DNA of 64,000 nt from Deltaproteobacteria bacterium. GTDB lineage: Bacteria; UBA10199; JACPAL01; JAHFST01. Below the pieces are notes generated by a model that saw nothing but the letters and a program-made list of their open reading frames with translations, was not told the DNA's origin and did no database searches. The first letter of the stretch is position 1. Each line of letters begins with the position of its first letter. The translations under genes and the position numbers were made by a program. The stretch covers positions 1-64,000 of the forward strand of contig JAHFST010000009.1 of assembly GCA_023265625.1 (NCBI GenBank), given 5' to 3'. Of this stretch, positions 25,239-34,365 are shown one piece after another.

Positions 25239-26312
25239 ATGCCAAATCCTCTTTCCGATATCGAGGCCAAGACCGAACGCGGGGAACGTATCACTCCCGA
25301 AGACGGCCTGCGGCTCTTTGCCTCCGATGACCTCGTCACCATCGGCCGGATGGCCAATCAAATCCGGGAACGTAAAAACGGCAACCACGCCTACTACATC
25401 CTCAACCACCACATTGATTACTCCAACATCTGCGTGCTGGCCTGTAAGTTCTGCGCCTTTGCCAAACGGCCGGGTGAAGACGGCGGTTTTTTTCATGACC
25501 AGGATTATTACCTGGAAAAATTGTCGGAAGATTTGCGGGAAGGCATCACCGAGGTGCACATTGTGGGCGGACTGCATCCCACCCTACCCTTCTCCTACTA
25601 CACCGACCTGATTCAAGGGATTAAGCAACTCTCACAACAGATCCATGTGAAGGCCTTCACCGCCGTGGAGATCGATTTCTTCGCCCGGCTCTACAAGATG
25701 CCCGTGACAGAAACCTTGGAACAACTGCGCGCCGCGGGCCTGGATTCAATGCCCGGCGGGGGGGCGGAGATCTTCGCCCCGGAGGTCTACGACCAGATCT
25801 GCAAGGAAAAAATGGGCGGGGAGCGTTGGCTGGAGATCCATCGTATCGCCCATCAGATGAAATTCAAGACCAATGCCACCATGCTGTACGGTCACGTGGA
25901 AAAACCGCATCATCGCATCGACCACATGGAACAACTCCGGCGCCTGCAGGACGAGACGGGTGGGTTTTTATCCTTTATCCCCCTGGCCTTTAATCCGGAA
26001 AATACGGAATTGGCACACCTGGGCTGGACCAGCGGACAGGACGATCTCAAGACCTTGGCCATCTCCCGCATCTACTTGGACAACTTTGACCACATCAAGA
26101 GCTACTGGATCACCTCGGGCCTGGGGATTGCGCAACTGGGGCTCTCGTTTGGCGCCGATGACATCCACGGCACGGTCCGGGAAGAAAACATCACCCACAT
26201 GGCCGGGGCCAAGGTCCCGCAAATCTTGACCGTCCCCGATTTGAAACGCCTCATCGCCGAAGCCGGTCGCGAGGCGCATCAGCGGGATTCGTTGTATAAT
26301 ATTTTGAATTAA
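25239..26312 (+). CDS. mqnE: Aminofutalosine synthase MqnE (radical SAM, menaquinone)
   Basis: It joins 3-[(1-carboxyvinyl)oxy]benzoate to a SAM-derived adenosyl group in the futalosine route to menaquinone. The radical SAM cluster motif is CVLACKFCAF near residue 66. Family blocks follow: VHIVGGLHP, TAVEIDFFA, PGGGAEIF, TNATMLYGH, LQDETGGF, FGADDIHGT. These fit MqnE better than MqnC. ATG 25239 gives 357 aa; an earlier in-frame ATG lies within the palindromic repeat. No other mqn gene is in view. The TAA overlaps the stop of the convergent phosphofructokinase gene. Confidence 0.92.
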   Translation: MPNPLSDIEAKTERGERITPEDGLRLFASDDLVTIGRMANQIRERKNGNHAYYILNHHIDYSNICVLACKFCAFAKRPGEDGGFFHDQDYYLEKLSEDLREGITEVHIVGGLHPTLPFSYYTDLIQGIKQLSQQIHVKAFTAVEIDFFARLYKMPVTETLEQLRAAGLDSMPGGGAEIFAPEVYDQICKEKMGGERWLEIHRIAHQMKFKTNATMLYGHVEKPHHRIDHMEQLRRLQDETGGFLSFIPLAFNPENTELAHLGWTSGQDDLKTLAISRIYLDNFDHIKSYWITSGLGIAQLGLSFGADDIHGTVREENITHMAGAKVPQILTVPDLKRLIAEAGREAHQRDSLYNILN

Positions 26313-27370
26313 GGAACTTGAAACACCTGCGATATTTTATAGAACTCCGGATCGACCTTCTTCACCTTCCCCGCCGTTTTGGTCAGCGGCACGGACACCA
26401 AACGATTCCCCTGCAGCGCCGCCATGGTCCCGAATTTTTGCTGTTGTACCAAGTCGGCGCCAAACACCCCCAACCGAGTGGCCAAGACACGGTCGTAGGC
26501 GGTCGGTGTGCCGCCACGTTGTACGTGACCCAACACCACGGTGCGCACATCGGAATCAATCACCTTACGCAACTTAGAGGCTAATAGTTCGGCTATTCCA
26601 CCCATTTTGACCTCACCATACTCATCTTTACGGGTGGGGCTGCGCAATGCACCCTTAAGCCGCGCCATATCCAAAACCACCTTGGCATCCTCCGACACCA
26701 CGACAATGCTGAAACGCCGACCGCGCAACCGGCGTCCCTCAATCAACTTCACCAACTCACTCAACTTGAAGGCATGTTCCGGAACCAAGATGGCCTCGGC
26801 CCCGCCGGCGATACCCGCCGCGGTGGCAATCCAACCGGCATGACGCCCCATCACCTCCACCAACATCACACGATTATGAGATTCAGCCGTCGTAGTGAGG
26901 CGATCAATCGCCTCCACCGCGACATGCACCGCCGTATCAAAGCCAATGGTGAAATCGGTACCTACCACATCGTTGTCTATCGTTTTGGGAACAACCACCA
27001 CCGGCAGACCGGCCTTGTGCAGCGCCAAGGCAATGCGCAAAGTGCCTTCTCCCCCAATGGCAATCACACCATCAAGTCCCATCTCTTCCGCATTTTCTAA
27101 AATCTTGCGAATTCCTTCCTGCTGCGCCAAAGGGTTGATCCGTGAAGAGCCAAGGATCGTCCCCCCCACAGGCAGGATCCCAGAGACGGAATCAAAGGTC
27201 AGATTCCTCACCTTCCCCTCCATCAACCCATAAAATCCCTCCAAAATCCCGTACACCTCCCAGCCATGCCTGAGCGACCGCCGCACCACCGCACGAATCG
27301 CCGCATTCAACCCCGGACAATCGCCCCCACCCGTCAACACGCCGATTCTTTGGATTTGCATTTTTGGCAT
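26309..27370 (-). CDS. 6-phosphofructokinase, actinobacterial/mixed (group III-like) type
   Basis: It phosphorylates fructose 6-phosphate. It has LTGGGDCPGLNAAIR, GGEGTL near residue 103, PKTIDND near 129 and MGRHAGW. Glycine in GGEGT is the ATP-type residue, while lysine in PKTIDND is usual in PPi-type and mixed group III enzymes, so the phosphate donor is not certain from sequence. It is 353 aa with GGAG before the ATG. A tRNA-Pro gene lies 37 bp upstream of its start on the same strand. Confidence 0.92.
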   Translation of the reverse strand: MPKMQIQRIGVLTGGGDCPGLNAAIRAVVRRSLRHGWEVYGILEGFYGLMEGKVRNLTFDSVSGILPVGGTILGSSRINPLAQQEGIRKILENAEEMGLDGVIAIGGEGTLRIALALHKAGLPVVVVPKTIDNDVVGTDFTIGFDTAVHVAVEAIDRLTTTAESHNRVMLVEVMGRHAGWIATAAGIAGGAEAILVPEHAFKLSELVKLIEGRRLRGRRFSIVVVSEDAKVVLDMARLKGALRSPTRKDEYGEVKMGGIAELLASKLRKVIDSDVRTVVLGHVQRGGTPTAYDRVLATRLGVFGADLVQQQKFGTMAALQGNRLVSVPLTKTAGKVKKVDPEFYKISQVFQVP

Positions 27371-27407
27371 TCGCTCTCCTAGAAACTCATTGAAAAAAGA
27401 CCGTCAG

Positions 27408-27481
27408 TCGGGGCGACTTGATTCGAACAAGCGACCCCCTGCTCCCAAAGCAGGTGCTCTACCAGGCTGAGCTACGCCCCG
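27408..27481 (-). tRNA. tRNA-Pro (UGG)
   Basis: The 74-nt cloverleaf reads on the minus strand. The acceptor arms CGGGGCG and CGCCCCG pair fully, the anticodon loop is TTTGGGA with anticodon TGG, and the T-loop is TTCGAAT. CCA is not encoded. It lies between nirA and the phosphofructokinase gene. Confidence 0.97.
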
Positions 27482-27521
27482 GCTGGCGGTCGGGATGACT
27501 AAGCCGCGGAGTGTATGCAAA

Positions 27522-29291
27522 TCATTCTTTTTTTACAACGAGATTTCCATCTCGTTTTTCCATCGGATAGGTGGCCACCTTAAATGCCGGTTCGGTGACG
27601 CACACCCCGGTCTTGAGATTAAACCGATATTGATGCCACGGACAGGTCACACAGCCGCCTTCGACCACCCCCTGTTCGAGGGGACCTCCCTCGTGAGGAC
27701 AGACCGCATCGATACCATGGAGATCCCCCGCCACCTCAAAGACCGCAATGGGCTTCCCATCAACCTCAATCCGTTTCCCTCCCGTCACCACCGGCCCCGT
27801 AGACACCTCTCTGGCGGTCTCACGAAGCGCCTTACCGGCCCTCACGAGTCGTGGCACCATCACCTCCAGCAGCGCCGGCATCTGCTCTAGCGGCACCGCC
27901 TCCAGAATTTTTTCACCCTTCAGAAAGAGATGGGCCGCATCAACAATCTTTCCGGCAACCTTGGCCTTGGCCCCTTGTAACCCAACATCCGCCGCCAAGT
28001 GATTGCCACAACCCGACGGGCAACCCGACCAATGAATGGTCAACGGTTCCGTCTTGGGAATTTTCGCCTCCAGGCCTCGGGTAATCTTGAGGGCCATCTC
28101 CTTGGTCTCTATCAAGGCCAGCCCGCAAAACTCGCGTCCCGTGCAAGCCACCAGCCCACGCATGATCTCGGAGGGGGCATAACTAAAGGTTTGCAGCAAG
28201 GGCTCTTGCGCAATCGCCCCGACTTTGTCTTCAGGGACATTGGGGATGATGACGTTTTGATCAATGGTTAGGCGAATCTCGCCATTCCCGTACTTCTCGG
28301 CCAGATCCGCCAATTGGAGCAATTGCCCCGAGGTGGCCCGACCCGTCGGCACCTTGACGCCGACGTAATTCAACCCCGCCTGTTTTTGTCGATAAATCCC
28401 CACGTGATCCGAATGGGTCGGTTTTCTCAAATCAGTCCCGGCACGATGAAAAGTACGGCCCAGTCTCTCTTCCAACTGGGCGCGGAATTTCTCCGCCCCC
28501 CATTCATCCATTAAAAATGAGATCCGGCACTTATTACGGGCGTCGCGCGGACCATGGTCGCGAAAGATCCGGACAATCTCCGCCGCCACGGGGGTGGCCT
28601 CCTCTTGAGTCACAAACAGGTCCAGAGGAGTCGCCAATTTCAAGCCACCCGACCCCATCTTGCCGCCAATCGAGACGTGAAAACCTAAACATCGCATCCC
28701 GTCGATTTCGCGTTCTGCCGGTGTCATCGCCAGATCCTGGCTCTCGGTATGCGTGCAATTATCCGGGCAACCGGTGATGGTGGGATTGAGTTTGCGCGGC
28801 AGGTCGGTAAACTCCTTGTTCCCCACAAAAAGCTTGGTAAATTCTTGCACCACCGGGGAGGCGTCAAAAATTTCTCCCGGATGAATCCCCGCCACCGGAC
28901 AACCGATGACATTCCGGATATTATCCATCCCGGTTTGCAGGGTGGAGAGACCGACGGCCTTTAGTCTTGCCAGGATCTCCGGAACCTGCTCGATCGTCAT
29001 GTTCCGAATCTGGATCTGCTGACGCGTCGTGATATCGGCAAAATCCTTGCCGGATTCTGTGGAGATCTGGGCGATGGTGCGAAATTGTCGCGCATTCGTG
29101 ATCCCATTGGGGACGCGTATCCTCATCATGAAAAAACCGGGGGTCGGTTTGCGAAAAAAAATGCCCCACCATTTCAGGCGTTCCTTGTCGTCATCCGAAA
29201 TCGCCCGCCACCCGACTTGAGCGTAATGAAACAGGGCCGCTTCCATCTCGAGACCTCCGCGTTCTTTTTTTATTTCTTCAATTTTATTCAT
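27522..29291 (-). CDS. nirA: Assimilatory nitrite reductase fused to a C-terminal Rieske domain
   Basis: Reduces nitrite to ammonia with siroheme and a [4Fe-4S] cluster: ACTGREFC near residue 380 and GCPSGCGNH near 425 carry the ligands. Residues ~480-589 form a Rieske-type [2Fe-2S] domain (CPHEGG near 527, CVTCPWH near 545) like NirD, the small subunit of NADH nitrite reductases. Fusion to a NirA-type subunit is unusual and may change the electron donor. ATG 29291 overlaps the nitrate reductase stop as ATGA. It is last in the narK operon. Confidence 0.9.
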   Translation of the reverse strand: MNKIEEIKKERGGLEMEAALFHYAQVGWRAISDDDKERLKWWGIFFRKPTPGFFMMRIRVPNGITNARQFRTIAQISTESGKDFADITTRQQIQIRNMTIEQVPEILARLKAVGLSTLQTGMDNIRNVIGCPVAGIHPGEIFDASPVVQEFTKLFVGNKEFTDLPRKLNPTITGCPDNCTHTESQDLAMTPAEREIDGMRCLGFHVSIGGKMGSGGLKLATPLDLFVTQEEATPVAAEIVRIFRDHGPRDARNKCRISFLMDEWGAEKFRAQLEERLGRTFHRAGTDLRKPTHSDHVGIYRQKQAGLNYVGVKVPTGRATSGQLLQLADLAEKYGNGEIRLTIDQNVIIPNVPEDKVGAIAQEPLLQTFSYAPSEIMRGLVACTGREFCGLALIETKEMALKITRGLEAKIPKTEPLTIHWSGCPSGCGNHLAADVGLQGAKAKVAGKIVDAAHLFLKGEKILEAVPLEQMPALLEVMVPRLVRAGKALRETAREVSTGPVVTGGKRIEVDGKPIAVFEVAGDLHGIDAVCPHEGGPLEQGVVEGGCVTCPWHQYRFNLKTGVCVTEPAFKVATYPMEKRDGNLVVKKE

Positions 29292-31435
29292 ATTTTTTCG
29301 ATCCTCACGGCACATTGTTTATAATTCGGTTCCCGGGAAATCGGGTCAAACTCCGCCACGGTTAAATTGTTGGCGCAGGCTTCAATGTAATGAAATGGGA
29401 TGAACACATGGCCGGGCTGGACGATGCCGGTGATCCGCACATGAACTTTATTAATCCGTCCCCGTTGCGACAGGACCCTCACCGCTTCGTGCTGCGCCAG
29501 CTTAAGTTTTTTCGCATCGGCCGGATTGATCTCCACCCAGGCCTCGGGAGACATTTTTTCCAAGACCTCAATCCGCCCGGTCTTGGTGCGGGTGTGCCAA
29601 TGCTCAACGGTGCGGCCGGTATTCAAGATAAAGGGAAAGCCGGGGCTTGGTTTCTCCGGCATCTCGTGACATTCAATGGCCCAGAGTTTGGCCTTGCCAT
29701 CCTCTGTCTGAAAAACTCCATCCGTATAAAGCCGCGCACCGCCCCATTGCATCCCGCGCTCGTGTTCCAATTTTTCATAGGTAATGTCCCAATAATCGCA
29801 GAGTCTACCGCGAGAAACGAGGCGCCATTCGTCATAGGCATCCTTCGGCGTGTGCCAATTGGCAAATAACTTTTCGTAACAACCCAAGCGCTTGGCCACC
29901 TCCAAAAATATTTTAAAATCCGTCTTGGCCTCACCCGGGGCTGCCACCGCCCTATTGACCTTCGAGACACGGCGTTCCGAGTTGGTGAATGTCCCCTCTT
30001 TTTCCCCCCAGATCGCAGCGGGTAAAACAAGATCGGCCACCTCAGTCGTCGGCGTCGGATGAAAACCGTCCTGCACCACGAGAAACTCGAGCCGCGAGAT
30101 CGCATCGTGCAACAACTCCTGGTTGGGATAAGACACAAAGGGATTGGTGCCGATGACCCAGAGGCCCTTAATCACCCCCTTGATGATGCCTTCAACAATA
30201 TCCGGGTACGCCCAACCGCGCTTCTGGGGGATCTCCTTCACAGAGACGCCCCAGAGCCGGGCCAATTCTTCCCGGTGCGACGCCTCCTCAAACTTCCGGT
30301 AACCGGGAAGGCTGGATGTGAAACCGGCCTCCCGTGTGCCCATCGCATTGCACTGACCCGTAATTGAAAAAGGCGAGGCCCCCGGCCGGCCGACATTGCC
30401 CGTAATCAAAGAAAGGGTGTTGATCGCATTGACGGTCTCCGTCCCTTGCGTGCTGTGGTTCACCCCCATCGTCCAGCCGGTGAAGGCGGCCTTGGCGTTG
30501 CCATAGAGCAAGGCCGTCTTTTCCAGCAGGTCGGTGGGAAGCCCCGTGATTTTGGCGACAAATTCCGGCGTGTATTTCTTCAGATGGGCCGCGAGTTCCT
30601 GAAATCCGGTCGTGTGTTCCCGGATGTAATCCGGGTCAATCCTGCCATTGCGGATCGTCAGGTGCATGAGCCCGTTGATCAGGGCAATATCCGTGTGCGG
30701 TTGCAAGGGAAGATACACGTCCGCCATCATCGCCGTCTTGGAAAGACGGGGATCGGCGACAATCAGGGTCCGGTTCTTGTTCTTCTTCAAGTGCTCCCAG
30801 AGGATCGGATGGTTGTCGGCGATATTGGCACCGATCAGAAACACCACGTCCGCCACCTCTAGGTCTTGATAGGCACCCGGCGGGCCGTCACTCCCGAACG
30901 ACCGTTTGTAACCGGAGACCGCGCTCGACATGCAGAGCGTGGTGTTGCCGTCATAATGCGTGGTCTTGAATCCCAACTGGATCAACTTTCCCAAGGTATA
31001 AAACTCTTCGGTGACGAGTTGACCGGTGGAGAGGATCCCCATGGCCTGGGAGCCATAATTTCTTTGGATGCGAACAAAACGATCAACCAGGGTGTCGAGC
31101 GCCTGATCCCAAGGTAGACGTCTTAATTTTCCCTTCACTTTCAGCAGCGGGTACAGGGCCCGCCCTTCGGCATGAATGGCATGATGTTCGGAAAGTCCCT
31201 TGGGACACAGCACGCCTTCGTTGACCGGATGATCCGGGTCGCCGCGGACACTCACGGCCCGGCCCTCTTTGACGCCCAGGAACATCCCGCACCCGACCGA
31301 ACAATAACCGCACGTTGTCGGGACCCAATGATCCGGGATCTTTGCTTGGGACATATAACCGTATTGCGGGTCATAGCCGTAACGGTACTTCTCTTGTGCC
31401 GTGTCGAGACCTAGGAATTTTAAAATAGATTTCAA
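29288..31435 (-). CDS. Molybdopterin assimilatory nitrate reductase catalytic subunit
   Basis: NasA/NarB-type enzyme reducing nitrate to nitrite. The N-terminal cluster motif TCGYCSVGCG...VLCPKG near residues 45-80 binds [4Fe-4S]. Molybdopterin-binding blocks follow (DGNTTLCMSSAV, GWTMGVNHSTQGTETVN, GRPGASPFSITGQCNAMG) and the C-terminal TGRTVEHWHTRTKTGR. A TTG at 31433-31435 with GGAGG seven bases upstream is preferred; it overlaps the preceding TGA, giving 715 aa. No Tat or Sec signal is visible, so it is cytoplasmic. Electrons probably come from the fused iron-sulfur/membrane protein upstream. Confidence 0.9.
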   Translation of the reverse strand: MKSILKFLGLDTAQEKYRYGYDPQYGYMSQAKIPDHWVPTTCGYCSVGCGMFLGVKEGRAVSVRGDPDHPVNEGVLCPKGLSEHHAIHAEGRALYPLLKVKGKLRRLPWDQALDTLVDRFVRIQRNYGSQAMGILSTGQLVTEEFYTLGKLIQLGFKTTHYDGNTTLCMSSAVSGYKRSFGSDGPPGAYQDLEVADVVFLIGANIADNHPILWEHLKKNKNRTLIVADPRLSKTAMMADVYLPLQPHTDIALINGLMHLTIRNGRIDPDYIREHTTGFQELAAHLKKYTPEFVAKITGLPTDLLEKTALLYGNAKAAFTGWTMGVNHSTQGTETVNAINTLSLITGNVGRPGASPFSITGQCNAMGTREAGFTSSLPGYRKFEEASHREELARLWGVSVKEIPQKRGWAYPDIVEGIIKGVIKGLWVIGTNPFVSYPNQELLHDAISRLEFLVVQDGFHPTPTTEVADLVLPAAIWGEKEGTFTNSERRVSKVNRAVAAPGEAKTDFKIFLEVAKRLGCYEKLFANWHTPKDAYDEWRLVSRGRLCDYWDITYEKLEHERGMQWGGARLYTDGVFQTEDGKAKLWAIECHEMPEKPSPGFPFILNTGRTVEHWHTRTKTGRIEVLEKMSPEAWVEINPADAKKLKLAQHEAVRVLSQRGRINKVHVRITGIVQPGHVFIPFHYIEACANNLTVAEFDPISREPNYKQCAVRIEKI

Positions 31436-33045
31436 AAATACCCCTCCGGACGGTTTTTTGGCACGACGGAGACGAAGAAAAGATAACGACCCAGGAGTTC
31501 GCTGCCCAAGGCCAGAAAAAGAAACATGCCGATCCAAATAGGAACCCCGATACCGCCTGATTGTAGCAGGCCAACCAAAGTCAGCGGGATACCAATCAAG
31601 GTAATCAGGAGAGACCCAATCCGTGAAAGAAACGGCGTCCGAAATTTCTGGGTCAGAAGCTTGGCAGTCCCGCGCAGCTCGTGTTCTTCACGGCTGATGA
31701 TGTAGAACAGTTTGACCAGAATCGATCCCAATTGAGCAAAACCAGCGATTAAAATGATACCCACCAAGGTCTTCCCGATGAGCATGACGGCCTGAGATAA
31801 ATTCGACTGAGCGGCAAACAATAACAAAATCGCCAAAGGTCCCAGTAAAAACCCGGTGGAAAAGAAGGCGATCGGCGTTCGAATGTTATTCCAAGACGGA
31901 CGTGCCGGGACCATATAGATTCTTGCCGAGGAATAAATTCCAGCGAGCCCCGTCATCGCGACCAAGACGCCTAAGGTCTCCATCGTGCCTGGCGGAAGCG
32001 CCAGTGACCTCCATCGTAAAATGCTGTAGACACTGGCAAGCCCGGCAAACAGGCTAAAGAAAAGCACCTCGCGCGAAAGCCAGGACCTTTTCCACATCTT
32101 CAAGGCCCGCCAAGCAAAAAGCGGACGCCCCAAATGAAAGACCGACGTTGTCAACGCCAGTCCCGCCGCACCCAACATGGCAAATGGTCCAACCTGCAAA
32201 AATTTCTGTAGGGGCGCCGCTCCAGCCAGAGGCTCCAGCCCGCCTCCAGCCATTGTCATGGAAAGCTGGCGGGGGTCCGCCCCTGGCGGATGCTGCATCC
32301 AATGCGACAACAACTCCGCAAGAAACAGGGAAAGAAAACCTCCCACCGAGAGCTGGGTCAGCACGGTCATGAAGATCAGCGAGTAATGCGGCTTCTCGGG
32401 CCTGAGTCGATACTCATCCGCACGATCCAAATCCGCCTGCAAATGGGGTGGAACGGTCAATCGGGTGGTCGAAACGGTGATCGAGGACTCCGGCACACCC
32501 GGCCCGTTGGCTTGGGAATGGTCTTGTTTCCATGCCCCCTGATTGACCTTCTCGATCTCAATCGCGCCGGAGGGGCAGGCGGCCACACAAGCGGGGAGAT
32601 GGCCTTCCACCAATCGGTTGTGACAAAGGTCGCACTTGGTCACCATATTGCGTTCCGGATTGAATTGCGGCGCCTCGTACGGACAATTCCACGTGCAGTA
32701 ACCGCAACCGATGCAACTGTCGGCGCGCATCCGAACGGCGCCGGTTATGGGATCCTTATAATAGGTGTCCGTCGGGCAACCGGTCAGGCAAGTTGGTTCC
32801 AGACAGTGATTGCAGGCCATGGAGACGTACAAACGAGTCGTCTTGGGAAATTCCCCGCCCTCGATCTCCCCTACCTGACGCCACTGCACATCCGCGGGAT
32901 TGTTGTTCTGCTCGTGGCAGGCCACCTCGCAACACTTGCATCCGATGCACTTCCCCATGTCGAAGTGAAAGCGGTATTGTTCTCCCGACTCAAGTGGGAT
33001 CAGCGGTCCTTCGTTCAGACCAGGCTCCCTTCCGCCAAATTCCAT
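31432..33045 (-). CDS. Fused DmsB-DmsC-like iron-sulfur/membrane-anchor subunit
   Basis: Residues ~25-200 hold four [4Fe-4S] cysteine sets (CIGCKCCEVACHEQ, CNHCLEPTCLTGCP, CIGCGYCTWNCPYEAP, CDLCHN...CVAACP). Residues ~230-530 form about eight membrane helices of the DmsC quinol-oxidising type. Fused, they would pass electrons from menaquinol to the nitrate reductase encoded next. ATG 33045 with GGAGA upstream overlaps narK by 31 bases. The loop after the first helix (GGGLEPLAGAAPLQ) is Gly/Ala/Pro-rich and may be repeat-derived. 537 aa. Confidence 0.88.
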   Translation of the reverse strand: MEFGGREPGLNEGPLIPLESGEQYRFHFDMGKCIGCKCCEVACHEQNNNPADVQWRQVGEIEGGEFPKTTRLYVSMACNHCLEPTCLTGCPTDTYYKDPITGAVRMRADSCIGCGYCTWNCPYEAPQFNPERNMVTKCDLCHNRLVEGHLPACVAACPSGAIEIEKVNQGAWKQDHSQANGPGVPESSITVSTTRLTVPPHLQADLDRADEYRLRPEKPHYSLIFMTVLTQLSVGGFLSLFLAELLSHWMQHPPGADPRQLSMTMAGGGLEPLAGAAPLQKFLQVGPFAMLGAAGLALTTSVFHLGRPLFAWRALKMWKRSWLSREVLFFSLFAGLASVYSILRWRSLALPPGTMETLGVLVAMTGLAGIYSSARIYMVPARPSWNNIRTPIAFFSTGFLLGPLAILLLFAAQSNLSQAVMLIGKTLVGIILIAGFAQLGSILVKLFYIISREEHELRGTAKLLTQKFRTPFLSRIGSLLITLIGIPLTLVGLLQSGGIGVPIWIGMFLFLALGSELLGRYLFFVSVVPKNRPEGYF

Positions 33046-34217
33046 TTCTGTCTCCACTGAACCTGGACGCCTCTGAGGATGAGCAAGGCCGCGCAACACC
33101 CGACGGCAAAGAGGAGAAAGCCGGCTCCATAGCTACCCCAAACCTCCTTCAAACTCCCCAACCCGATGGGCAGCAGAAAACCACCGAGACCGCCGAAACT
33201 TCCGACCAGTCCGGTCAGGGTGCCGATTTGTTTTGGAAACCGCTGCGGCACCAACTGAAAAACCGCCCCATTGCCCATGCCCAACAGCAGCATAGTCATG
33301 AACAGGGCCGTCACAATGATTGGCAGAGATGGGAGGCTGGCAACCAGCAACAGACACACGGCAATCCCAGCGTAGAGTAATGATAAGGTCCGGATCCCAC
33401 CCAGCCGGTCCGAAATATATCCACCAAGCGGCCGACAGAAGCTTCCGGAAAAAACGCAGAGGGCGGTCAAATTTCCCGCCATAATGCGAGAGACACCATA
33501 TTGATCGTTAAAAAAAATCGGGAGAAAACTCGCCAGTCCGACAAAACCGCCAAACGTCATCATATAAAAAAAACAAAATAACAGGGCGTCGTGTTCCTTC
33601 AAACAGGTGAGATAATGGCGCCACGCCACGGGAGGAGGATGGGTCGGGCTGTCTTTGGCAAAGCGGAAGACATAGGCCATGACGAGGGCCAAGGGAATCA
33701 GGGCCAATCCAAAGACCGCGTGCCAGCCAATCGCTTGAGCAAGGCGAGGCGCAAAGAAAGCCGCCAGCACCGTACCACTATTGCCAGCGCCGGCGATCCC
33801 CATCGCAAGCCCCTGGTGTTCCGGTGGATACCATCGCGACGCCATTGGCAGGGCAACGGCAAAACTGGCCCCGGCAATTCCCAAGAGGAGGCCAATCCCA
33901 TACATCCGAGGCAACGATGCGCCGGCGAAACACGCCAAAAGCAGAGGGATCGCGGTCAAACCCATGCCCCACAACGCCGTCTTTTTCGAACCAATGCGGT
34001 CGGCAATCATGCCAATCGGCAATCTTAACAATGATCCCCCCAGGAGAGGAACAGCCACCAGCATGCCCTTGGAGGCGGCATTCAAATTAAAGTCCTTGGC
34101 GATAAAAATTCCCAGGGCACCGATCAAAACCCAGATCATGAAACTCACATCAAAATAAAGAAAAGCACCCGCCAGCGTAGGCGGATGCCCAGCACTTCGA
34201 AAATTTTTGAAATACAT
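33015..34217 (-). CDS. narK: Nitrate/nitrite transporter, NarK/NasA family (MFS)
   Basis: Twelve-helix major facilitator. The nitrate signature glycine stretch AGAGNSGT near residue 145 and a second one (VGSFGGLGGF) near 340 are present, along with the MFS loop GMIADRIGSKKT. It imports nitrate and/or exports nitrite. It is first in an operon that runs through the electron-transfer fusion, nitrate reductase and nitrite reductase, each overlapping the next. AGGGGAG lies nine bases before the ATG. A TGA-N6-TCA dyad lies about 70 bp upstream. Confidence 0.92.
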   Translation of the reverse strand: MYFKNFRSAGHPPTLAGAFLYFDVSFMIWVLIGALGIFIAKDFNLNAASKGMLVAVPLLGGSLLRLPIGMIADRIGSKKTALWGMGLTAIPLLLACFAGASLPRMYGIGLLLGIAGASFAVALPMASRWYPPEHQGLAMGIAGAGNSGTVLAAFFAPRLAQAIGWHAVFGLALIPLALVMAYVFRFAKDSPTHPPPVAWRHYLTCLKEHDALLFCFFYMMTFGGFVGLASFLPIFFNDQYGVSRIMAGNLTALCVFSGSFCRPLGGYISDRLGGIRTLSLLYAGIAVCLLLVASLPSLPIIVTALFMTMLLLGMGNGAVFQLVPQRFPKQIGTLTGLVGSFGGLGGFLLPIGLGSLKEVWGSYGAGFLLFAVGCCAALLILRGVQVQWRQKWNLAEGSLV

Positions 34218-34280
34218 AAAGCATCACTCCCCTTTTTTTCTTGCTAATGCATTTGTAATGCCAATCCGAGGTGGAGAAAA

Positions 34281-34296
34281 TATGAATGATTTCAGT
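34281..34296. promoter_or_regulatory. TGA-N6-TCA dyad upstream of narK
   Basis: TATGA-ATGATT-TCAGT has the geometry of Crp/Fnr-family sites, centred about 71 bp before the narK ATG. Only the TGA/TCA core is symmetric, so alone it is weak; similar dyads recur across this cluster. Confidence 0.35.
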
Positions 34297-34365
34297 GGGT
34301 GCTGCGATGGAACCAGGGAATATCCGGCCTATTTATTAGGCATTGATAATAAAAGGGGCAGGCGG

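Noticed and set aside
24861-25577. A 238-codon frame extending cutA upstream
   Set aside because: The extra N-terminal part is antisense to mqnE and passes through a palindromic repeat. CutA proteins are about 105 residues, matching ATG 25187.
32208-32221. GTAGGGGCGCCGCT in the DmsBC fusion gene
   Set aside because: It matches half of the 19697-19724 palindrome, but no complementary right arm follows at the proper distance. It is at most a decayed half-repeat, so it is not listed as a feature.
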